Shown piece after piece: positions 1 through 12,035 of a DNA stretch of 64,000 nt. How positions within the stretch are numbered: position 1 is the first letter of the stretch; every line of letters starts with the position of its first letter. A program made the translations under genes and the position numbers. The stretch is from the NCBI RefSeq assembly GCF_036323735.1, contig NC_086026.1, positions 87,379,359-87,443,358 of the forward strand. Direction: 5' to 3'. Under the pieces are notes generated by a model. The model was given only the letters and a program-made list of their open reading frames with translations. It was not told where the DNA came from and did not search any database. The stretch is from Rattus norvegicus. Taxonomy: Eukaryota > Chordata > Mammalia > Rodentia > Muridae.

Positions 1-190
1 CGTTATCCCCCTTCCTGGTTTCCCCTCCAGAAACCCACTATCCCATTCCATCCCTCTGCCTCTGTGAGGGTGCTCCCTCACCCACCCACCAACTGCCTCC
101 TGCTTCCCGCCCTGACATTCCCCTATACTGGGGGTTTCCAGGCTTGGCAGACCCAACGGCTTCTCCTCTCATCCTCGACTACATATGCTA
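1..190 (-). repeat. L1 3' UTR fragment
   Basis: The C- and T-rich start reads as the antisense of a rodent L1 3' UTR (ATCCC..CCTGGTTTCCCCTCC, then CTATCCCATTCCATCCC and the CCCACCCACC block, then CTACATATGC). The element runs off the left edge, so its length is unknown. A short open frame across it is not a gene. Confidence 0.7.
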
Positions 191-727
191 GTCACTGTCA
201 AATTCAACTCCAGAATGCTGTCCTCAGGCATCTCCTCAGAACACTGCTTCCTGCCCATTCACCCGTCTCTGGTACTCTGCAAATGCTTTTGACTTCTGCC
301 ACTGGGAAACATGCTTCCATTCTCATTAGTCTGTTTTTCTTTAGTCTGAATTTATGTCACACAAGCTCTGGCCCCAGCTCCTTCTCCTAGTTCAAAATAT
401 TTATTTTGGCTCTCAGCACCAACAATCTCCTTTAACTTTTTCTCTTATCAAAAACAGAGATGCCACAAGCTATAAGGAGGCTGTATCCTGATAAATTTCT
501 TGTAAGCTGAAAATAGTCTGAATGGGAAATCCACATTGACCCCCACACAGTAATATCACACAATAGCAGTAGGGAACCATCTGGATTATCAGTGTTTTCC
601 TTATGAGCCTGTGGCTGACGGGGAGCTTGGATCTGCCCTGCTACTCAGCACTGCCAAGGAGCATAATGCGTATGTATCAATAGGGGAAACATCATGCAGT
701 GAGGCACTGGGTCTGGGATCCATGTGC

Positions 728-728
<1 letters not shown>
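191..728. other. Intergenic stretch, nothing recognised
   Basis: No exon-like, RNA-like or clearly repeat-like signal is visible. Open frames here are short and without family resemblance. Confidence 0.5.

Positions 729-765
<37 letters not shown>
729..765. repeat. (CA)n microsatellite
   Basis: Uninterrupted CA dinucleotide run of about 18 units, probably length-polymorphic. Confidence 0.95.
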
Positions 766-771
<6 letters not shown>

Positions 772-998
772 TCTTTCTGGAATTTCTCTTCATGTCTTGC
801 CTGCTATGTCATATCAAAAGACATGCTAACATGAAAGGGGTTAAAATCTCATGGTGCCCTGCCCCTAGTCAAAGAATCATAGGCAACTAATGACTGCTGG
901 GAGCAAAATTAGCTTCTTCTAGGGATGATCCCCTCATTAGTTATGCAGTACAAAGTTGCTCAGTCATGAAACCATATGTACACAAACAACAAACAAAC

Positions 999-1066
999 AT
1001 ATATATTATATAATATATAGATATATATGTGTATATATCACTTTGATATATATATTGATATATATC
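999..1066. repeat. AT-rich low-complexity tract
   Basis: Imperfect TA/TATATG repeats with short self-complementary stretches (GATATATAT..). No coding potential. Confidence 0.85.
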
Positions 1067-1899
1067 ACTTCTGTGTACACTCACAAAATTGGCATAATTT
1101 ATACTTATGACTTATGAGGATAAGAAGAATAGAAAGAGTTAAATAAAATTCAGATTCTGAAAGGCTGAAAGAAGGATAAGGGGCAGCAGGTTGGTCAAGG
1201 GAGCATTCCTGGACATAAAGACATTAGTGGGTTAAGTGCAACCCTGAAGGCTCCCAGGAGTCTTGTCTCACAATGCTAGGTCAGGCTTGATAGCTGCTGG
1301 GTTCTAGGTTCAAAGCAGACTTTTCCACCAACATAACAACAAAGCCTGGCTGGGAGGAGAGCCCCAAATCCATCCACTAGAGACAGTGGAAATCAGGACA
1401 CCCATGAACTCAGTTCATGTTCTCAATCTTATATAACTCAGAGTCCCTGCTCAGGGAATGGTCCTGCATTCCCTCTGTCTAAAATGTTAAGCTCGCTCAC
1501 ATGTCTTTTTTTCTGACAAACAAATTAAAACATTATCAATATAAACTCAGCTTCACTCAGTTCCTTGGGATATGAGCAGAAGAAAGTCAGATTGTTGGCT
1601 AAAACGTTACCCGAATGGCTTCTAGCCCCATTTCTTTTGTAGTTCTTGTTCCCAAGCAAAAACTCTCCTGTGCTGAGCTTCTTTCTGTCTGTCTGTCTCT
1701 CTTGGCATTCTTGCCTTCCAAGCCACCAGAATAGCATGCTGAGCTCTGCTTACAGCAGCCAAAAGCTCTCCTAGCCCAAAGTTCCAAATGCTATCATGGT
1801 CTCCCCCATAGACTAGTTCCAAAGGCTTAAAATCCATGTGGTTAAATTTATCACATATCAGTACCCCACACACCAGTACCAACTTCTACCTTGGTGTCT
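1067..1899. other. Intergenic stretch, nothing recognised
   Basis: Mixed-composition DNA. Three overlapping minus-strand open frames at 1525-1882 of 62-86 codons lack any family resemblance and are taken as chance. Confidence 0.45.
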
Positions 1900-2250
1900 T
1901 GTCCTGTTGTTTTGACAAACGCTCTAAGAATATCAACTGAAGGGTGACGGGGTTTATTTTAACTCACAGCTCTAAGTACAGTCCCTCGTGTTAGGGAGAT
2001 GAAGACAGGAAGGGCCCAGCATCTGGTCACAAAGGATCTGCAGTCAGGAGAGACGGAGATGAATGTGTGCTGCTGTGCAACTCCCTGTTTCCATCTATGC
2101 CGTCCTGAGCGCCCTGCCCAGGAAATGATCTGCCACAATTAAGATGGGTCTTTGCACATTAATTAACACGATGGAGATCATTCCCCACAAGCATGCACAG
2201 AAGCCCATCTTCCAGGTGGATCTCAATTATGTCAAGTTGACAACATCGTC
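1900..2250 (+). repeat. Rodent mid-repetitive element, 'family A' fragment
   Basis: The order of blocks (GTTTATTTTAACTCACAGCTC.., CAGTCAGGAGAG.., CTGCCCAGGAAATG.., ending in TCAAGTTGACAA) matches a very common rodent interspersed repeat. Related copies in this window lie near 29290-29640, 45320-45690, 47515-48225, 51960-52800 and 56830-57235. I call it 'family A' because I cannot assign a Repbase name by eye. Confidence 0.6.
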
Positions 2251-2496
2251 ATAGAGGTAATGCTACTGATCCAGAAAGGTAGGCAGGGAGGACCTGTGCA
2301 TTTCAGTGTTTGAGTCTGTCATAGCTTGATATTTTACTTAACCCACTCCTTTACTAGACTGTCGTTGTCAATGCACAGTTGACATTCAAGGAAATACAAA
2401 TGATAGCTTGAATATTAACCAAAATTTAAACATGAAAAGAAGTCCCTAGAGAATCCCTTGTCTCAACTGATATACTACTAACAATGATTAACCTAC

Positions 2497-2785
2497 TCTG
2501 AGGGGGTAGCTCAGAGGGTACAGTCCTTACTATGCAAATATACAGACCTTGAGTTTGATCCCTATATAAAACCCAGTGCTACGGTGCACATCTTAACTCC
2601 AGTGCTCCTGTGGTGAGATGGGCAGGGGAGACAGAAGCAGTGCAGCCAGACTGATGTGCACAGCAGCGAATGCAAGAGGATGGCAAGAGCTGACACCCAA
2701 GGTTGACCTCCACATGTCTGCTGTGGCACATGCATAGCTACACTCACATACATGAGCAAACAAACACACGTGCACACACAAAAAT
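2497..2785 (+). repeat. B3-type SINE (B2 superfamily)
   Basis: tRNA-like head with an A-box-like GTAGCTCAGAGGG and a B-box-like GAGTTTGATCC. It is followed by the B3 body (GTGCACATCTTAACTCCAG.., GACACCCAAGGTTGACCTCC) and a CACATGCA-rich tail. The many substitutions make it an old copy. Confidence 0.75.
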
Positions 2786-3817
2786 TCGATTAAGCTGCTC
2801 TTTAAGTCACCACTATGATGAAAACTGTTGAAATCATCTGATACCTTTATAGAGGAAGAAAAAACATCTGGTCTGTGTGTTTCTCTTACTCTACCGACAG
2901 ATTCGATCAATGCCAGGTTCATACATATTTAGATCCAACATCTGGGTCAGAGCAAAGAACTGGTTTAAAATCAAAGTGCCAGGGAAAGATGATAATTCAC
3001 TGTTATTTAGAGAATGGAGGGTTTTCTGAAGCTTTGTATACTCTTTAAAAAGATGAAAACGAATGTGTCACTCATTCTTGTACCCACTTGTTCTTTAGTT
3101 GAGGCAACAAACATTTAGACTGACAGACATTGTGTGTGAGGCTTGTATGGAAAAGACAAATGAGACAGACTATTCTAGAAACAAAACACTGTAGCTATGG
3201 GAGCGTGTACACTTACACACACTAATAATACCAATTATATAGTCGTTCTATTGTTCTACCATTCTGTTAGGTCAAAATCCTGGCGCCCACTATTCTTGCT
3301 ATGTTTATGTATTTAATGGACCTTCCCAGGGTGACTGTGCTCTTCTTGCTCTCCACCCCTGCCTACCACATACACTCCCTTGGCCCCACTCACATTTGCT
3401 CATTCCATGCCAGGCCCTGCTGGAAGGCGGATGCCTTCTTGTCTGCCTTGGATGCAAACCACCCTGATCCAGCTATTCCCCCACCTGGTACCTCCTTGTT
3501 CCAGCTGATTCACCACCTCATGCCACCCCAGAATAGACACAACCTTTACCCTGCTTGAGTATGAACCCTGAAAAGAGACACCATTTCGTTTGACCAGTGT
3601 CTTCACTGGGCTTCGAACCTGCAATCCTGTCAGCATTGTCAAGTAGGCAATAAGAGCACAGAACAAAGGAAAGCAAGTCACATATGTAGGAGTTAAGGGA
3701 GCATGGGGGAGGGGTGCTAGAGCAAGGCAGAACAGGCAGGTCTTCCTAGTACACTAACTCTCTAACTTCCCTCCCGAGTTACTAAAGACATCCCTCTCTA
3801 GTGGCTGGATCACATTT
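2786..3817. other. Intergenic stretch, nothing recognised
   Basis: No gene-like or strong repeat signal. Overlapping open frames on both strands at 3301-3681 (85 and 93 codons) show no family resemblance. Confidence 0.45.
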
Positions 3818-4046
3818 GAACTAGGTGCACTGACTGCTGGCGGCCAGTACATGTGCCGAAGGAAGCCTTTTGTTCCCAAAACTTCCCACCAAAACTAAGG
3901 CAGTACGCAAGGTTTTCTGTGGCTACTCTTCAAACACTTCCTCTGGGGTCAAGCTGACCTGTTCATAAGACATGTGTGACTTCCGCAGGCCCTTCACGTC
4001 TTTGTTTCATCTTGGTTTTACACATTCAGATCCTGAATTATCTTCC
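3818..4046 (+). repeat. Left arm of an older inverted repeat
   Basis: The reverse complement of this segment aligns with 4944-5169 along its whole length, with roughly four bases in five identical. Shared landmarks include GTCACACATGTCTT, ACAGGTCAGCTTGAC, AGAGGAAGTGTTTGAAGAGT and TTTTGGGAACAAAAGGCTTC. It is either an old inverted duplication or two opposed copies of an unrecognised repeat. Confidence 0.8.
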
Positions 4047-4673
4047 TACGTCTATGCCACATTTGGGGATTCTGACCCAGCGATCAGCAATGATATCTTA
4101 GAAGGGTGGTTAGACGCTTACCTGATAGTCTTCAAGGGCCAGACATGCTCTGTGAACACAGTCATAGAGGAGTAATGGGCAGCCCCGGGGAACGAGCAGA
4201 GAAAGCATGAGACACCCACACATTTGGCTCTGTGGTGCACATCTCTGCCTGAGTCTGTAGGTGCCCGGATTGGGGCTCATTTGTGCATCTCTGGAACGTG
4301 GTCCTGGAAGAAAGAGGAAATTACTTCCGTTTGGAAACTGGGAAGTGATGATTGAGATTGAACTAAAATTTACGTTTATTATAGGGTTAGTGTAATGCAG
4401 CCAAATTCTGACAGTTTATGTTGGGGAATCAACCAGTGCTTTTGGAACTCAGTTCAACACCATCAACCAGCTGTATTTGTGCATATGAATGTTTCAGAAT
4501 TGGGCGGAATCGCTGTATGTATTCCTGAGCCTACTGCAGTGCCTGACCTTCCCATCTCAGAGCAGCCGCCATGCCCTTCCTAGACATATGGGACTCTCTA
4601 GGGAGGAACCAGCCCACAGGTTTGGATTTGCTTACTCCGTGTCTGATATTGTCTACTAATCAAATATATACAC
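4047..4673. other. Spacer of the inverted repeat, nothing recognised
   Basis: Unremarkable sequence between the arm at 3818-4046 and the TG-rich tract. Short open frames only. Confidence 0.45.
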
Positions 4674-4884
4674 AGTGTGTCTGTGTGCGCGCGCGCACGC
4701 GTGTGTGTGTGTGTGTGCGTGTGTGTGTGTGTGTATGCATGTGCGTGTGTGTGTATGTGTGTGTGTATGCATGTGCGTGTGTGTATGTATGTGTATGCAT
4801 GTGCGTGTGTGTGTGTATGCATGTGCGTGTGTGTGTATGCATGTGCGTGTGTGTGTGTGTGTGTGTGTATGCGTATGTGTGTGT
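4674..4884. repeat. Long compound (TG)n/(CG)n/(TATGCATG)n microsatellite
   Basis: About 210 bases of alternating purine-pyrimidine. A GCGCGCGCAC core is followed by TG runs broken at regular intervals by TATGCATGTGCG, which forms a higher-order unit of about 20-35 bases. Open frames in all six directions here are an artefact of the low complexity. Confidence 0.95.
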
Positions 4885-4943
4885 TTATTCACTAGTGTGG
4901 AATATTTATGATCCCTATTCTTTTAAGGGTCCTTATTAGCTTG

Positions 4944-5169
4944 GGAAGATAATTTAGGATCTGAATGTATAAAACAAGGTAAAACAGACTTAAAAAGTCC
5001 GGTGAAGTCACACATGTCTTGTTAACAGGTCAGCTTGACACCAGAGGAAGTGTTTGAAGAGTAGCCATAAAAGGCTTTGAGCATTGGCTTAGTTTTGGTG
5101 GAAAGTTTTGGGAACAAAAGGCTTCCTTTGACACACGCACTGGCTGCCAGTAATCACTGAGGCTAGTTC
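4944..5169 (-). repeat. Right arm of an older inverted repeat
   Basis: Reverse-complement partner of 3818-4046. The inner boundary lies at GGAAGATAATTTAGGATC and the outer at CTAGTTC. The arms are separated by about 900 bases. Confidence 0.8.
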
Positions 5170-5842
5170 CTCTTGTGGGAAGCTTCCAGCTTTTGCCTCC
5201 ATTTCCTCATCCCAGAGTAAAAGGACACAAGTACTTGAGCTCGGCTTCAGTCAACTGTCATATGGTATACTCTCTGATTTCCTTCTTTACAATGTGTATA
5301 AAATAAGGTGGCGAAGATGCGGTGATGCCTAGTCATATTAGGTGAGGAATCTCACTTCTTAGGATGACAACCTCCAGCCAGCAGCAAAGCCATTTGTCGA
5401 AGTGGGCTCGTACCCAAAGAGCAAAAGCTTCTCAGACTGAAATGTTCTTAGTCGTCCTTTGTGGACACGTTAGTTCATTTCCACTTGAGTGAGGGTGGGG
5501 TCTCAAGCTCACATCCCAAGTGTATTCCTTGCCTCAGCCCTTTGTACAGTTGCAGAGATCCTAGACAGCCACCGACTTCTTATAGCTTGGGTGGCTTGCA
5601 GGTGCTCCAGCCCCTGAGCTCACACTTGGTCAAACTCCCCTACAATAGCTATTACGCCAGAGTGCCCTGTTGTCAGGTAAACTCTGTTCCCCCCTGCAGG
5701 GCATTGTGCTTGGAAGACAGAAACAAACACTGCCTCATGCTGTGTCCACAATTGGAGTTATTCATAGGATTGGTGGAGAAGTAGATCCCAGCCCCTAACT
5801 GGCCTACCTCAGCCCCATACTAGTCCTTATAAAATGAGAGCC
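5170..5842. other. Intergenic stretch, nothing recognised
   Basis: A 107-codon open frame at 5461-5784 has no recognisable domain, no splice context and no flanking gene signals. I read it as chance. Confidence 0.45.
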
Positions 5843-6040
5843 AGGGCCTGGAGAATAGCTCCAGAGGACCCATGTTCAGTTTCCAGCACCCATGTCAGGC
5901 AGCTCATGGTTGCCTGTAATGACAGATCCAGAGGATTCAGTTCTGGCCACTGAGGATAACCACACTCATATCATACACACTTATACAGGCACAAACACAT
6001 ACATTAAGATAAATGTTTTTCTTTTTACTTTAAAAGAAGG
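5843..6040 (+). repeat. B2 SINE, diverged
   Basis: B2 landmarks in order: GGCCTGGAGAATAGCTCC (head), TTCAGTTTCCAGCACCC (B box region), TCATGGTTGCCTGTAATGACAG and an ACACATACATTAAG-like tail. Heavily mutated. Confidence 0.75.
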
Positions 6041-7206
6041 CAGCCAGGTACAAGGGAATATGGTCTCCTTGCCTCAGGCTTTGAACGAGAAGAAAGTATT
6101 GCTTTTCCTTTCCTGTTTCAATAGATCAATCTAGGTTGAACAGGAAAATGAGGAGTGGGACTGAGGGGACAGTAGAGGAAAATCCTATGCACTTACCCGA
6201 GTATTCAGTGAAGGGGTAGAGCGTGTGTCCCCATCGGGACTGATTGTCTTTTCAGAAGCTCTCTCAGGAGAAACTGAGCAGTAGGCAAGAAGGTGCCAGG
6301 AGGAAGGGATTCCTGCTCTTCCCTGGGAGTCAGATTTCTTGTTCAGCACAATCCCTGTCTGTTACTTATTTCTCAATTCAAATGTCAGCTTCTCAGAAAG
6401 TCTTTGTCTCTGGATCTCAAGCTCAGAGTAACAGTATCCACTCCATTAGGTGGGGGAGTGGGAACTGTGAGGAAAGCACCTTGTAGGTGTTCACCCTCCT
6501 CCAGATAACCAGTCCTCAGTCATCTCAAAATACATACATATTAGACAATCAAATTTGCATAAATTATGAGGTACTGTGTTTCTCCTAGGAAGAGGGAGGA
6601 GTAACAGAAAGGAAGTTATTAATACTTTATTTAGCTAGTGGTTCAAATCTTCCTACCAGTAGTTTGTATGGGGGAATGAATAAGCTAGGTTTGCTGTTAA
6701 TTTTTTTTCTCATGTCAAGAAATTTAACGAGCTAGAACAGTTGTAGCTTTTAAATTTCATCTAAGTGAAGTACTGAGGAGTCTCCTTTGTGAAGAACGAA
6801 GGCCGGTTGACGCTTCACATGAGCTCTTCATGTCCAGCTTTTGGGGTAAGAGTAGCCACAAGTCATGTTACTACCTTGTGTCAATTTCAAAGAACAGAAA
6901 AGCCTGATCTTTAAAAAGTGGTGTCTTTTCAAAAACTCAACCACCCAACCATCCCTTTATCACATGCCCACAGCTTTAGGCAAGTACCAACTGGTGTTCA
7001 TGTTTTTGTAGGTTTGGGCTTTCTGTCTCTTTAATATCATGTCACCGTTATCATACTGTCACCTCATTCCTCAAGAGCGGCCATATTTATTGTATGCTTC
7101 ACTAAAGCAGGTCGGACGTTGCTCGGGTTGTTTTGACAGGGAGTCACACCACGCTCAACATATAAAGATTGCATGTGTGCGTATGTTGAAGATTTACATG
7201 GTTCAT
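6041..7206. other. Intergenic stretch, nothing recognised
   Basis: Only short chance open frames; no recognisable gene, RNA or repeat. Confidence 0.4.
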
Positions 7207-7207
7207 G

Positions 7208-7540
7208 TGGTGGTTTGAATATACTTGGCCCAGGGAGTGGAACTATTTGGAGGTGTGGCCTCGTTGGAGGAAGTGTGTCACTGTGGGGCTGGGCTTTAAG
7301 ACCCTCATCCTAGCTGCCTGGAAGCCAGTCTTCTCCTGTCTGCCTTCAGATGAAGATGTGGAACCCACTCTGAGCTCCTCCAGCCCCCGTGTCTGCCTGG
7401 ATGCTGCCATACTCCTGCCTTGAGGGTAATGGACTGGACCTCTAAACCTGTAAGCCAGCCCCAATTAAATGTTGTCCTCTAGAAGAGTTGCCTTGGTCAT
7501 GGTGTCTGTTCACAGCAGTAAAACCCTAGCTACAACAGTT
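7208..7540 (+). repeat. Rodent mid-repetitive element, 'family B'
   Basis: Begins GTGGTTTGAATATACTTGG, passes through GGAGGTGTGGCCTCGTTGGA, AGATGAAGATGTGGAACCC and CCAATTAAATGTTGTC, and ends with CATGGTGTCTGTTCACAGCA. Two more copies of this order of blocks occur at 47569-47920 and within 52150-52600. It is a well-known rodent repeat whose database name I cannot assign. A 72-codon frame inside is not a gene. Confidence 0.7.
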
Positions 7541-8160
7541 CGTATTTGCATGAACTAGTTCTGTGTGCAGGTACAAGCACAGATTTAAAAATAAATCATG
7601 GAAAAGGCTGGATTTTGGCCTCTCGATTAATTTTTTGTGCTATTTACCTGGTGTAATTACCTATGTAAAAAAAAAAAGCACATTTTAGTCTTTTTTATAG
7701 TTCATATTTTTCCCACAAAGCTTTCTGAGATTTTTAAAAGCAGCCATTAATGTTCAGATAACAGAGCAAGATTCAGGTAGCAGCACGAGACACCCAGGAG
7801 ACATCTCCCAGTTACGCTATCTATGATGCCTACCAAGTTTTGTTCTTGTTGTTGTTGTTGTTGTTGTTAACAAAAAATAATTTCCTTGTTCATTTCTGAG
7901 ACAAGATCTCACTTTGTAGAACTGGCCTAGAACTTGCCCATCCTCTTGTCTTAGTCTCCCATGGTGCTGACATCACAGGAGAATTCGTGTAGGGAGGTAC
8001 CAGGGTGACTCACCCTGGTAGACCCTGGTGAAGGACGGGCAGGATCTAACTTGATGGGAAGGTTGAAGTTATTATTTTTAAATTCTTCAGTTTATTCAGT
8101 ACAGTTGTCACAACGAATAATTAGCTGATTTTATCCTTCATTTATTTTACTTATTTGTTT

Positions 8161-8162
<2 letters not shown>

Positions 8163-8204
<42 letters not shown>
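8163..8204. repeat. (GA)n microsatellite
   Basis: 21 uninterrupted GA units next to a B2/B3-like fragment. Confidence 0.95.
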
Positions 8205-8206
<2 letters not shown>

Positions 8207-8351
8207 ATATAAGTTTGCCATGGTGCACACACAGAGGTCAGAAGAGAACCTGTAGGAGTCAGTTCTCTCCTTTCACCACATGGGAGTGGGGTTCAAACTT
8301 AGGTCATTAGGATTGGTGACAAGCACCTATAGAGCCATCTGATAGGCCCCG
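8205..8351 (-). repeat. B2/B3-type SINE fragment
   Basis: Reads as the antisense of a B2/B3 body: CATGGTGCACACACAGAGGTCAG.., TTCAAACTTAGGTCATTAGG (antisense B box) and AGCCATCTGATAGGCCC (antisense head). Confidence 0.7.
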
Positions 8352-9260
8352 GTTTTTATTTTTGGAAGAATAAATGCTCTCAACATGCAAAATCCTCTTG
8401 CTGGAGGTTTATCTGCTTCACCAGGAGCTGTGTGCTTCCAGCTAACATAACTTCTGCTACTGCTGCTACTGACTGCTCTGGCTCTGACCCCCTTCTGCTG
8501 TGGGCCTGGCTTGCTAGCGTTCTGAATGTCCAATAATAGTTGAGTGTCATGGAGTGCTCTCTCCTCACACCACACATAGCTGCTGACCTCACTGCTTATT
8601 CAGCCATTCCGTTTTGGGCCTTGGAATGGCTCTCACAGTTCTGGTGACACACAGGTGGCATTGCTGAATTGACCGTGACCCATATAATTCAGGTTTCCAA
8701 AATGAAATTTTCATGGGGCTGCCATTACACAAATGCGAATATGGTTTGTGTAGGGTGGGTTGGTCTGCTTCATTTTAAATATGACATCTTACTTACATGG
8801 AATGCTTCTTCCTTCTGTCAGCCCTTCACTCAAAGCATTTCCTGCCCCCATGTACATAAACTAGGAGAGACCCAATCCAATCCTCCTGGTTAGTTCTTCT
8901 CAGACTGAGGCAGGGCCAGACATGAGTACGAATGAGAACATAGGCCCGAGGAAATTTATATTTAAAAGGCCAGGTAAAGCTTGTGCACGCACATTAAAGC
9001 CTGAGACAGCTGAAACCGTCTCCTTCAATATTCTTATTTTTAAAAAGCTACCTTTGACCCCTTACTGGGCTGTACATATCTGTACTAGGCTTCATTCTTT
9101 GAAAGTATGGGGCCACCCAGGTCCTGTCTCTGAGCAGGAAACCTGAGATCCTGGACTACTTTGACCATAATTGTAGGAGCCCTGTGGGCTACAAGCTAGC
9201 CTTTCCCGTTGACACTTTGAATCCCAGTTACATGGGGTGGTTGTTGGAGTGTTATGTGAC
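8352..9260. other. Intergenic stretch, nothing recognised
   Basis: Short open frames on both strands without family resemblance. No repeat I can name. Confidence 0.4.
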
Positions 9261-9261
9261 C

Positions 9262-10130
9262 TGCCCTTTTTCATCTCTAAGTTTATTAATTCGGGCCTTC
9301 TCTTTCTTACTTTTGGTTTAAATGACCAGGGTTTGCCGATCTTGCCTATCTTTTCAAAGAACCAACTCTTCGTTTGATCAGTCCTATGTCCTATTATTTT
9401 TCAGTCTCCAGTTCATTAATTTTGCCTCTGATTTATATATTATTTCTCGCCATCTTCTGCTTTGGGGTTTGAACTGCTCTTGTTTTTCTCAAACCTAACT
9501 ACGTCATCGGGTTATCTGAGACCTTTCCGAGTTTTTAATGGCAGCAGTCCAAGTCAAAACTTTCCTCTGAAAACTGTATCCGCTGTGTCCCAAAAGCTCT
9601 GGTTTCATTTTCACCGGATTCCAGGAACTCTGAAATTTTCTCCCGGATTTTTTTTTCAATGACTCGGATCACTCAAAAGTGGTATATTGTTTAATGTCTA
9701 AGTGTTTGTGTGGTTTCTACAGTTTTCCTGCTATTGATTCCTAACTTTTTTTACACTGAGATCTTATAATCTATAAGAGCTAATGTGTGTGCTTGTATGT
9801 GTGCATGTCTCTGCGTGTATGTACATACGTGTGTGTGTGTGTGTGAGTGTGTGTGTGTGTGAAGACTTGTTTCAGAACCTCAGAGGTGGTTTATTATCTT
9901 TGAGCAGGGAATGCCAAGAACCTGCGGTATTCTGACCATAACTATGGGAGTAGGTAACATCGACTGCCTAAAAAAATATGTATTCTTATTTCTGTTGGAT
10001 GGACTATTCCGTAGGTATCTATTAGGTACATTTTGATCTATGTCATAGTTTAATTCTGAAGTGTCTTCAGTGATTTGTAGCTGAAAGCAGAAGATTGATG
10101 GGAAATTTATTAATACATTTTTCAAAAATT
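9262..10130 (-). repeat. L1 ORF2 relic
   Basis: The + strand reads as antisense L1 ORF2: TTCAAAGAACCAACTCTT, CTCCAGTTCATTAATTTTGCC, TTTGGGGTTTGAACTGCTCTTG and later GATCTATGTCATAGTTTAATTCTG. Many stops and indels break the frame. It includes a (TG)n run near 9829-9860. Confidence 0.75.
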
Positions 10131-11573
10131 GTCAAAAGACAAATTTACACAATCTTAATGAGGCAATGACTTATATCTTTGAGCCGAGCGCTGGCAAGCC
10201 AGAAAAGCAAGCTAAGCTCTCTAAACCACAGGCTTCTAGACTTTACCGAGGCTGAGTCTTCAGTCGTACCATACCAGACGAGAGTCCAGCTTTCTTCAGG
10301 AGGTTTTCTTTCTGTTATTTGATAACTCGGGGCAACATTCATTTACTGTGTGTTCCTGCGGTCACTAGAGAATCGTATTCTGTCTTCTGAGAACTGTGCA
10401 CTTTCAGAAGAGCCTGAGATATGTTACTTCCACATTTACAAACATGGCACGGACAAAACAGTGCTGCTGCCTTTGAAACGTCCCAGCAGAGCATGTGACA
10501 GGCAAGCTCCACTTACTATCAAGAGCCTCTTAGCATCGCTGAGCATGGCCCAAGCACGGCGGGTGCTTCAGAGGTCGAAGAGTCACAGAGACAGCTACGG
10601 CTTGCACTAACGTTTGTGTTTCGTGGACTTTCAAAGGCCTTTGACAGACTTTCAAATTGTGTATTGTTTGCTAGAAAGTTATGTGTTTGAAATAATAAGG
10701 CATATCCTTCTCTCTCCCCTTGACCATGGGAATGATTCAGGTCTATTATCTGAAAATTCTTCTCTTCACCCCGTTCTTTGAGATGAGTGAGCTGTCCCTA
10801 ACAGAAATTCTTTCAGGCGAAGATTCTGCATACCGTTCATTAGGAGAAAGAGTGTTTCTTGTCTCTTGTGGCCCATCTTTAAGCTGCTCTTCCTGAAGAC
10901 AAAGACGTTAATGCTTGTATGTAGTGCACAAGTCAGGTTAGTTCTCCAACCCTTGTTGATATTTCAGGAAAACTGACTTGACCTTTTTAAGTCCACAGTC
11001 ATGGGAAATTCTGTGTCAGAATTTCAGGGTCCTTATGTCCTGAGGCTTAGGTCTGACTCTGGTTCCAAGTTACTGCTCACCAGAACTCCAGCCCAAGCCT
11101 GGTCATTGTCCTCCCATCGTGCTAGCTGTGTGACATACTGAGTGATTTTTTTACTACTTGCTGTTCAAAACACCCACCAAGGGAAATGTGCAGTGGGCTC
11201 TCCTGATTCTGCTGTATTATAGAGAATATCTCCGGGTCAGAAAGAAATGGTGATGAGATATGTGACAGAAACAAGGGTGAGAAAGGTCCCCCCCTCAGCT
11301 AATGGTTCCCATGTTTACCCCATGGCTCCACACATTTGAGTAGAACATCACGGGGGGTGGGGGGGGACGTGTGGCAGAAGACAGTCGTTCATATTGTAGA
11401 CAAATATCAGAGAGGGAGGAAGAAGGGGCCTGCACCAGCTCAGTCCAACTTGGAAAAGTTTCCAGAACCTCTCAAAACAGTGCCACCAGATGGGAAGCAG
11501 ATGTTAAAATGCAGGAGCCTGGGAGGAACATTGCATATAAAACCAAGTTTTCTTGTTTTCTGACTTCTCGAGA

Positions 11574-11576
<3 letters not shown>
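10131..11576. other. Intergenic stretch, probably single-copy
   Basis: No named repeat is seen. Open frames at 10350-10610 (+, 86 codons) and 10145-10342 (-, 65 codons) contain no recognisable domain and no paired splice sites, so no gene is called. Confidence 0.4.
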
Positions 11577-11637
<61 letters not shown>

Positions 11638-11822
11638 TCCTGTCTGTCTCTCTTTCTCACTGTCTGTTTCTATCTCTATGTGTTGTCTCTTTGTCTATCA
11701 CTCTCTGTTTGCCTATTTATATGTCTCTCTGTCTCTCTTTGCATCTCTCCATGTCTCTGTGTCTCTTTCTGGGTGTGTCTCTCTTTGTCTGTATCTCTCT
11801 GCCTCTGTCTATCTGTGTGTAT

Positions 11823-11878
<56 letters not shown>

Positions 11879-11936
11879 GTCACTCGGTGTCTCTCCTTGT
11901 CTCTCTCTTCTCCCTCTCTCTCCTCTCTTCTCCCAT
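11577..11936. repeat. Compound (TC)n / (TCTG)n / (TG)n tract
   Basis: Perfect TC run to about 11633, then degenerate TCTG/TCTC pyrimidine-rich DNA, then TG at 11829-11878, then TC-rich again. Long open frames over it (up to 193 codons) are low-complexity artefacts. Confidence 0.95.
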
Positions 11937-11939
11937 CAG

Positions 11940-12035
11940 CCTTTGGCTATGATTCCCAGGACAGCCTCAAACTCTGCACCTTCCTACCTCAGCCCCCTGT
12001 TAGCTGAGGTTAACAGACGGATGCCACTGCATCCA
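11940..12035 (-). repeat. B1-related SINE fragment
   Basis: CAGGACAGCCTCAAACTCTG .. CTACCTCAGCCCCCTG .. ATGCCACTGCATCC resembles antisense B1 (AGGCTGGCCTCAAACTC .. GCCTCCC .. GCCACCAC). Diverged. Confidence 0.5.

Noticed and set aside
11371..11952. 193-codon plus-strand frame
   Set aside because: Almost all of it is a TC/TG low-complexity tract translated as Ser-Leu and Cys-Val repeats.
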